A stretch of 64,000 bases of DNA from assembly GCA_032718475.1 (NCBI GenBank), contig JAUCBJ010008877.1:28595-92594 (forward strand), in the 5' to 3' direction. A model generated the notes under the pieces. The model saw nothing but the letters and a program-made list of their open reading frames with translations. It was not told the DNA's origin and ran no database searches. Positions 57,839 to 64,000 of the stretch are shown here, in pieces. This DNA comes from Nemertoderma westbladi (taxonomy: Eukaryota; Xenacoelomorpha; Nemertodermatida; Nemertodermatidae). A program made the translations under genes and the position numbers. How positions within the stretch are numbered: the stretch's first letter is position 1; each line of letters begins with the position of its first letter.

Positions 57839-59593
57839 GATTGATTTTACAGTTGAATGCCTACTACTATAATGACAGTTAAAGTAAGTTTAGTTTAGGA
57901 ATTCAGTATCAACTGTAAGCCTAGTAGTTAGTTACCGATACCGTTACTCAGTGTAACGTGATATATATAATTAATATTAAAATACCGGTATACACTTATA
58001 GTATATATATATAAGTATTATTACAGACTAGGTTCAGTCACAGAATACCGGTATATAATTTCAGCCTAAATTTATATAAATAAATATAATAAGCCTACCG
58101 TAAATACCGGCAATGTCAATTATTTAATAAAAACTGAATTTCTGAATTTTAGGGTTACTTCCCTTTACTTTATTACTGATATTAAGCAGTAGTTCAACTG
58201 ATATTAAGACCTAATTGATGTATGACAGGCCTACTATTTTATAAATCTGTTTGAGTTGATTTATAAATATATATATATATACCCGTACAATTTGACAATA
58301 TTTGAAATAAATGTTATTATTTCTGGATAAGGAGTCACTACACAGAAACTGAACGCTCTCAGTGGAGTGCTACTTGTTAGACACTAATACAGATAATTCT
58401 ACTTTACTAAGTTACTTATCACTACAAATTACTTACAATTACAACAGGTTGAGATTAAAATCTCTAAATAAACAATAAACGAGTTACACATACAATTTTT
58501 TAGGGTAATTTTACAAGAAATCTACAAACCAGCCTAACAAGGAGTTAGAATTTCTGGTTCTTACTAACTGACAGGAAACTACGGTATTTGAAAACAATAA
58601 AGTAGTAGTAAGTAAGTTGCGTTGCCCAGATAAGGAAATACCACCGTCTGACGACTTATAGTCTTAGCTCTACTACGTTATGTACCCGGAGTGTCCTTAC
58701 CTAGAGGTTAATTACCGAAGCCAACCAGAGCTAACGTGCCTATTAACCACGTTACAACACAAATATACTGCCTATACACAAAATTACTTTCGGAAAGCAC
58801 TGTACTCTAAACCCTAAATTAGGTACAAGTACATATACAACAAATAACCAGCAGTTAAATATACTTGAACAGCCAAAAGAACCACGGTATCTGCTGGAGT
58901 GACCGGAGCACAAAATCACCAGTCTTTACCTACGCCAAGCAGCCCTGATGTAGTACCGGGGTTAATTTAACTATAACGGTATGTATAACAAGCACAATTA
59001 CTGTAGGAATAAACTTGGGGAGTTGGAGGTTGCGAATACTCGCATAGACTCTGAATAATAAATATTACGCTACCCGTGCAGACTATTCAAACAAAACGCA
59101 GACCAAATGCTGGCAGACTACTGTCAAGCCTAAATAAACTACAGTATATGCAGACTCCGAAATGGTTAGTTAGTAGGCGTTCTAACCAAGTAGTACGACT
59201 TATTCTTTCTTTACCCTACAACACTGGATGACCCCACCTTCCTAACTAGCACTTTATCGGACAGACACTCTACACACACTGCAATCGCCTCAGACCTAAC
59301 AACAGTTAGACAACAATACGGCCTACAAATTATTTATACAATCTTAGCAGGCTTACACTCCTTCTGCTCAATATTACACTTACAGATAAATAAAACTGAC
59401 AGAAATAAGTAAAATCCCAATAAAAAACCAGGGCTGCAGTCCCCGATTAAATATCAAGACCTACCGGTATATAATTATCACAATCGAAATAATACTGGGT
59501 ACCTGTAAGTACCGGTTCGGGTGTTTGGGCAGTTAGGCCTACAGCTTACCGTCCGACTGGTAAATTTGACTTTCGAAACAACAAATCTATTAT
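57839..59593 (-). other. Untranslated leader of element 2
   Basis: Corresponds to the leader of element 1, with matches near the gag start and around 58850-59250 (ATGCAGACTCCGAAATG). Only one copy of the 290-bp unit is apparent here, so the duplication in element 1 is probably later or was lost here. No gene. Confidence 0.65.
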
Positions 59594-59908
59594 TGTTCGC
59601 GTTTTTAGACCTTTACCAGTTTAACCTGCCAATTTTAGTTGTCCTCTTGTTTATAAATCGACTTTAGCCTATATCAATTACTTAGAGTACTGAAGTTACA
59701 TCAGCCGAAGCCAGTCTGTGCGCGACCTTTCACCCACGGTTTTGGGAGACTGGATTCGGATTCCTTGAGAGTTATTGCAGTGTAGACCTACTGTATTATT
59801 CGATTGATCTTTACGATATAATCTCTGACAATATATTTACTTTCGGGGAAATATTAACAGTTCCTTTAGGACGTGGCGCTTTATGTATAAAAACAGAGTT
59901 ATGACTTA

Positions 59909-60331
59909 AATTCCAGAGGTAGTTCCTTGCCCAGACCACCGGTGTAAACATACTTAAAGGATTAAAGGCGGGTAGCGGATCTGCGGGTGGCCAAAATTGA
60001 GTTTATTGCCAATATTTCGGCCCAAACATGAAATTCTGTTTGTGCTGATAGAAGCGTGCCAGTTTTTCCGTAGTCAAACAGGTACCGAGAAGGGCATTTC
60101 GCTGATCGTGCGGTAAACGTAAATTCCAGAGGTAGTTCCTTGCCCAGACCACCGGTGTAAACATACTTAAAGGATTAAAGGCGGGTAGCGGATCTGCGGG
60201 TGGCCAAAATTGAGTTTATTGCCAATATTTCGGCCCAAACATGAAATCGTAATTTCATGTTTGGGCCGAAATATTGGCAATAAACTCAATTTTGGCCACC
60301 CGCAGATCCGCTACCCGCCTTTAATCCTTTA
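59909..60331. mobile_element. 423-bp insertion with A - spacer - A - inverted A structure
   Basis: Lies in the element 2 LTR between 14-bp direct repeats AGAGTTATGACTTA (59895-59908 and 60332-60345). The 127-bp unit A (AATTCCAGAGG ... CAAACATGAAAT) is at 59909-60035 and again at 60121-60247, separated by an 85-bp spacer. An inverted copy of the last 80 bp follows at 60251-60331 with only a few bases as loop. Tandem copies plus an inverted partial copy and a 12-15 bp target duplication recall Penelope-like retroelements, but no RT is present to confirm it. On the minus strand the spacer and adjoining A give an open frame ending FYQHKQNFMFGPKYWQ, perhaps a C-terminus. Confidence 0.75.
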
Positions 60332-60767
60332 AGAGTTATGACTTATACTAATCACAACTAGATGGCCAGAGTTTCGTAAATAGCGCATTCTTTAGGAGAT
60401 GCTTTATTAACCTTCACACTACTTCACACGACTTCACACTACTTCACACTAATCTGCCGACCGTCACTGAATTTGATCATATATAAGGAGGATCGCAAAT
60501 GACACATGTAGGGATTATGAAATAGCATTTAATTCATACAAAAACCACTATTATTTAAGTCGCAGTTGCTACCGGTAAACCTGTTCCTCTTACCTTCAGC
60601 AATCAAGAAGATTGGGGGTTTTATGATTATTTATCGGTATTCTCCAAATATAACAGCAATATCCATTAATATAACAACAATTAATAACAGACCGTAAAAT
60701 AATGCGGTGAACAGTCAGTATGTGTTACGTGATGCATTGGGGTTCAGTAATGAGACAGGAAGGATAA

Positions 60768-61307
60768 GGGGCCGTCCAAGTATGACGTCTGCACTTTTCC
60801 CCAAAATGTTGACCCCCTCCCTCCCCTAAATCAGATGTCATCAGATAGGCGTTGACCCCCCCCCCCCCCCCCAAATCAGATTATAAAAAAAATTTGTAAT
60901 AAACTATTATCAGCAGGATAAAGGTATTATACTGCATTGGAGGGGGGGGGGGGGGGGGGGGGGGGGGTGCACGGGGGCTGGCTGTAGTTACATAGCTTAT
61001 CTATATAGGAAGGTATAGAGTTTTAGTAGGATAGCCTATCGTTTACATACTTGTACCTGATGCGACAGCAGTTTATGAATGATAATAAACGAACATAAGC
61101 TAATAATAGGCCTATATGAACCGGGCTTCGAACAATTAAAATAGGCAAGCTATTTACTCTTCTGCTATATCTCTTCTAGCACCTATAAATGAACATGCTG
61201 ACGTCAGATTTTGGCTGACCCCCTCCCCTCCCCTCATCAGCACGTCATCAGATTTTCCCAACCCCCCTCCCCCCCTTAAAGTGCTGACGTCATACTTGGA
61301 CGGTCCC
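60768..61307. mobile_element. 540-bp MITE, PIF/Harbinger-like
   Basis: Terminal inverted repeats of about 27 bp begin GGG[G/A]CCGTCCAAGTATGAC and differ at two positions. TAA flanks both ends (60765-60767 and 61308-61310), a 3-bp duplication of the kind used by PIF/Harbinger. The interior is C- and G-run rich, including a G run near 60943-60967. No ORF. Inserted into the element 2 LTR. Confidence 0.8.
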
Positions 61308-61675
61308 TAATAGATTTACGTTCTTATAATCAAGGCCATCTGATGTTTCCTAGGCCAAAGTCTGAAACTTCTACACAGAAGCACAGAAGATTCCGAGCCG
61401 GTTCTGATGCTCAGAAAAATAGTAAACAAAGACCGTAATGCATTGCGCGAGTTTCCATAGGCCTCTGTCAAACATAAAGGGAAAATCGCACTGATTGGCT
61501 GAATGAGGCAGAACAAAGAAAAATTCCACGTCCACAAAGAATCAGCTGATAGATTTCGTCACACCAGCTCCAATCCCTTCCCATCGCGTAGTTGGATAAA
61601 TTTAGGGCTATTTTAGAGTATTCTGCGCATTGCGGAAAAATGAATGGTTATGTCCGCAAAAGCTTTTACATGTTT

Positions 61676-62700
61676 TTTCGAAAAATTTTCAAATTTCAAG
61701 TCGCCCTCTAGCGGCCATTGAATGAAACAATATTTGCGGTTAAAATGCTACTAGTCATTCAATTTTAGGTGAAATTAAAACTTTGATTTAGCCATTTCTT
61801 AAAATTAATTAATATTTGGCAAAATTTAAACAAATTTTTGGCTTTAATCTGAAAAATTGGCTGTAAAAACAGAAATATGAACTAATAACTTTTAAAGAAC
61901 AGCCGAATCCCTTTCGAATGAGCCAATAATAAATAAAATTGGTTAAAAAATGGCGGAGGGGTAGTAATTTTAAAAATGAAAAAATGTCATTCCAAGATTA
62001 ATTATGACTTCAAAGTTTTGGTCTGGTTGGTTAATCATTTCTGGCATGATAGAAGCGCATCACCGGTGTAAAACTGTCATTATGAGGGTTTTCGGGGTCG
62101 CTGATTTCATTTCAGTGGAATCTACTCTGCCTGTCTGTTTTGCCGGTCTGTTTTACAATTTGACAGACAGACCATCATACAGAAAAACAGCGATAACTCG
62201 AGAAATAAAAGAGGTTTAGCTAAGCGGTTTTCAGATTTGAAAACCTCATTAAATTCTGCTATAGATTAAATCAAAAAACACGATTTAAAATTATGACATG
62301 GGGGGGGGGGGGGTGGTACTCCCCCCTTAAGGAATAGTAGGCTTTGGGTACATACTGTACAATACAGCAATACTGCAAAGTACTGCTGTATACTGATACA
62401 GGTACAATACTGGTTGCCTATGAGAACAGCAGTATAGCTGTATAGATACAGGTGGCATGAAACCTAATCGTAAATTTCCGGAGGACATAAAACAGTAAAA
62501 AGTCAAAATCAGAGGACACAATGAGTGATTTCAACGAACAAGAAAAATTATTGTGTATTTTTAGTAACGATTTATAAAATACACAGCGCGGGAAATTCAA
62601 AGTTACAGTAGTTTAAGCTGGTGTCAGCTGTCAGCATCTTCCAATAGGCGGATTATAGTTATAGAAGCAATACATAACTTCAGTACCGGTACTTCCATCT
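61676..62700. other. Flank between element 2 and the methyltransferase gene
   Basis: No gene recognised. A G run at 62299-62312 is followed by CCCCCCTTAAGG. Palindrome-prone CAGTACTG words occur near 62350-62420. Confidence 0.55.
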
Positions 62701-62843
62701 GTGTAGCATGGCGGCAGCTCATTAAATGAATTCCAGAATACCTAGATCAGAGGGGGTGTCTTATGTATTAAGTTTTATATTAAATAATTAAATGAATTCC
62801 AGAATACCTAGATACTGATGGAGGCGGAGGGTCTGACTCTTCC
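62700..62843 (+). promoter_or_regulatory. Probable promoter/5' UTR with YY1-like site and two upstream ATGs
   Basis: GCATGGCGGCAGC near 62706-62718 resembles the YY1 motif often found at start sites of housekeeping genes. Its ATG (62708) opens a five-codon uORF, MAAAH. A second upstream ATG at 62818 is out of frame with the main ATG at 62844 and overlaps it. A 27-bp sequence (ATTAAATGAATTCC...CCTAGAT) is directly repeated at 62721-62747 and 62787-62813, between the two upstream ATGs. Confidence 0.4.
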
Positions 62844-63890
62844 ATGGCGACGAAAGCAGGTCGCGACCCCCTTATCCCTCACATCCAATGCCAATCCAGC
62901 CAATCATGTACTCCATCTATATCAATGTTAACGAAACACTTCCTTTCTATGAGGCCGTTGTCGGTAATATTTAAAGACGTCATCAATATCCATAGCAACG
63001 GCGACGCATCGGCCCAGGACACTATACTGAAACTAACGGTGGACCACCCAATAGCGAAGGAATTCCCACCCTCGAGAACTTATCTTATAAACTTCCTCAA
63101 GTTTCTCATTAATAATGTTACCGAAGTTAGCGACATGGTGTATGAAAGATTCTCTCCGCTTATGGCTCAACCCGATTCGCAGACCAACTGCTTCCGGACT
63201 TACGTTTTACCCTGCGACTGCTGCGTGACTATTCGCGAGAACGTTGTCACCCTATCTGGGGGAACTACCGGTTTGGTTAGCTGGCCAGCGGGTTTCTCGC
63301 TGACGGAATGGTTGAGTGCACGACTCCATCTTACGGACGGTAAACGAATCCTAGAGTTGGGATGCGGCGCGGGTTTGTCCGGTATAATTACGTGTATGAC
63401 GTCACTTCCTGCGGGGTACACGTTTACGGACGCGAGCGTAAACGTTCTGGACAATTTACGCGAGAATATTCGCATTAACTGCCTCAACTCAAAGTCTTCT
63501 CATTGCAAACAGAATCATCAGCTTCAAAAGGATTACATTAGAGTGCAGCCCCTTGATTGGAGTTTGTCTAATTGCGATCAAGCGGTTGACAGAGATGTAT
63601 ACGATATTATTGTCGCCGCTGATGTGACCTTTGACCCCGAGAGTCTACCAGGTCTAGTTAACCTACTCCATTATCTGTTATCAACCAGCAACTCAGCCAA
63701 TCCATCTCGCTGCGCTTATATTTCTTGCACTATTAGAAATCCAACTACTCATACATTGTTTACTCAGTTGCTGGACAACGCCGGTCTTATTACTGTTTAC
63801 GAAAACATTGACAGACCCGAGTTGTTCTATTACGACAGGAATCAACAATTTGCTGTCCTTAACATAAAAATGAGCTTCCCTTTCAAATAA
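62844..63890 (+). CDS. EEF2KMT: EEF2KMT/FAM86-type protein-lysine methyltransferase
   Basis: 348 residues, single exon. Members of this seven-beta-strand family trimethylate a lysine of elongation factor 2 in the cytoplasm, using S-adenosylmethionine. Seen here: N-terminal helical region (residues 28-110); the family signature SGGTTGLVSWPAG (138-150) just before the Rossmann fold; SAM-binding motif I LELGCGAG (170-177); the acidic end of the next strand at TFTDAS (193-198); LDWS (237-240); post-motif ADVTFDPE (259-266), matching the D-V-x-Y/F-D of METTL21/FAM86 enzymes; and a C-terminal block with ISCTIRNP. Met28 (MLTKHFLSMRPL) could be the real start, since similarity to the family seems to begin there. 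The lack of introns is unusual for vertebrate relatives and could mean a retrocopy, although the frame is intact. Confidence 0.9.
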   Translation: MATKAGRDPLIPHIQCQSSQSCTPSISMLTKHFLSMRPLSVIFKDVINIHSNGDASAQDTILKLTVDHPIAKEFPPSRTYLINFLKFLINNVTEVSDMVYERFSPLMAQPDSQTNCFRTYVLPCDCCVTIRENVVTLSGGTTGLVSWPAGFSLTEWLSARLHLTDGKRILELGCGAGLSGIITCMTSLPAGYTFTDASVNVLDNLRENIRINCLNSKSSHCKQNHQLQKDYIRVQPLDWSLSNCDQAVDRDVYDIIVAADVTFDPESLPGLVNLLHYLLSTSNSANPSRCAYISCTIRNPTTHTLFTQLLDNAGLITVYENIDRPELFYYDRNQQFAVLNIKMSFPFK

Positions 63891-63977
63891 TATTTCTGCA
63901 AATTTTGTTATTCTGTATATATAGGCCTAATGTTAATTGTTAAATGTGCCAGCTGGAATTACTGTGACGTCATACAC

Positions 63978-63983
63978 ATTAAA
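63978..63983 (+). terminator. Possible poly(A) signal of EEF2KMT
   Basis: ATTAAA, the commonest AATAAA variant, 88 bases after the stop. The cleavage site would be at or just past the window edge. Confidence 0.35.
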
Positions 63984-64000
63984 CAGCCAAACACTACATT

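Larger units (their letters stand above)
37017..61670 (-). mobile_element. Second, decayed giant BEL/Pao element (element 2) with nested insertions
   Basis: Minus-strand relative of element 1. Its 5' LTR starts at 61670 (reads TGTAAAAGCTTTTGC inward) and its 3' LTR remnant ends at 37017 (...GCGCAAACA). The flanking five bases match: TGTTT at 61671-61675 and TGTTT at 37012-37016. The element spans 24,654 bp; at least seven later insertions account for about 10.5 kb, leaving about 14.1 kb. Gag-pol is broken by stops, frameshifts, a deletion and insertions. The ORF2 block is duplicated, and a deletion fuses the second ORF2 to the middle of the 3' LTR, so ORF3 is absent. Confidence 0.9.
59594..61670 (-). 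repeat. 5' LTR of element 2, interrupted twice
   Basis: Matches the element 1 LTR in three pieces: 61670-61311, 60767-60332 and 59908-59594. Removing the two insertions leaves about 1.1 kb. Diagnostic matches are AAAAGCTTTTACA at 61658-61670, a CTGATTGG/CAGCTGAT block near 61490-61550, CTTACCTTCAG near 60590, and the CTTTAGGACGTGGCGCTTTA block near 59872. Confidence 0.8.

Noticed and set aside
59909-60331. Hammerhead ribozyme in the repeat-structured insertion
   Set aside because: I looked for the CUGANGA...GAAA core expected in some Penelope-like elements and did not find it.

Overview
This is a repeat-dominated piece of an animal (metazoan) nuclear genome, most likely a marine invertebrate. 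The evidence is several BEL/Pao, Ty3/Gypsy and RTE-type retroelements, many MITE-like DNA transposons, a C2H2 zinc-finger gene, and a eukaryotic EEF2KMT/FAM86 lysine methyltransferase. The phylum cannot be fixed from the sequence alone. Only two host-type genes are visible: the zinc-finger gene at 12498-13760 (minus) and the methyltransferase at 62844-63890 (plus). Almost everything else is mobile DNA.

Layout. 1-5137: 3' part of a decayed BEL/Pao element (RNase H, integrase, a minisatellite, and a probable 3' LTR). 5467-10160: a complete Ty3/Gypsy element with very short 146-bp LTRs and a 5-bp target duplication (AAGTT), carrying three visible lesions. 10311-13760: a C2H2 zinc-finger gene whose 3' part and 3' flank are tandemly duplicated. 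13764-16212: intergenic. 16218-33593: a 17.4-kb BEL/Pao element (element 1, plus strand) with almost identical 1.2-kb LTRs and a perfect 5-bp target duplication (GGCAT). After gag-pol it carries about 4.6 kb holding two further ORFs, ORF2 and ORF3. ORF3 is Gag-like, with zinc knuckles and a basic tail. 33599-37011: spacer made of tandem and inverted minisatellites. 37017-61670: a second, older, related BEL/Pao element (element 2, minus strand), also delimited by LTR ends and a 5-bp target duplication (TGTTT). Insertions have swollen it to 24.7 kb: an RTE-like LINE, two piggyBac-like TTAA elements, a 332-bp palindromic TTAA element, a hAT-like element with 8-bp target duplication, a repeat-structured insertion with a 14-bp duplication, and a PIF/Harbinger-like MITE. 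61676-64000: flank and the single-exon methyltransferase gene.

How it fits together. Elements 1 and 2 belong to one family and lie tail to tail. Comparing them shows that ORF2 and the noncoding block before it are family traits rather than chance ORFs. Element 2 duplicated the ORF2 block, then lost everything from its second ORF2 into its 3' LTR, including any ORF3. Element 1 looks very young: only two small LTR indels were seen, and gag-pol is open except for one in-frame TGA. The best candidate for something undescribed is this family of giant BEL/Pao elements with an extra Gag-like gene. Coordinates of transposon ends were read by eye from target duplications and terminal repeats and should be exact to a few bases. 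Comparisons between copies are also by eye, not by alignment software.
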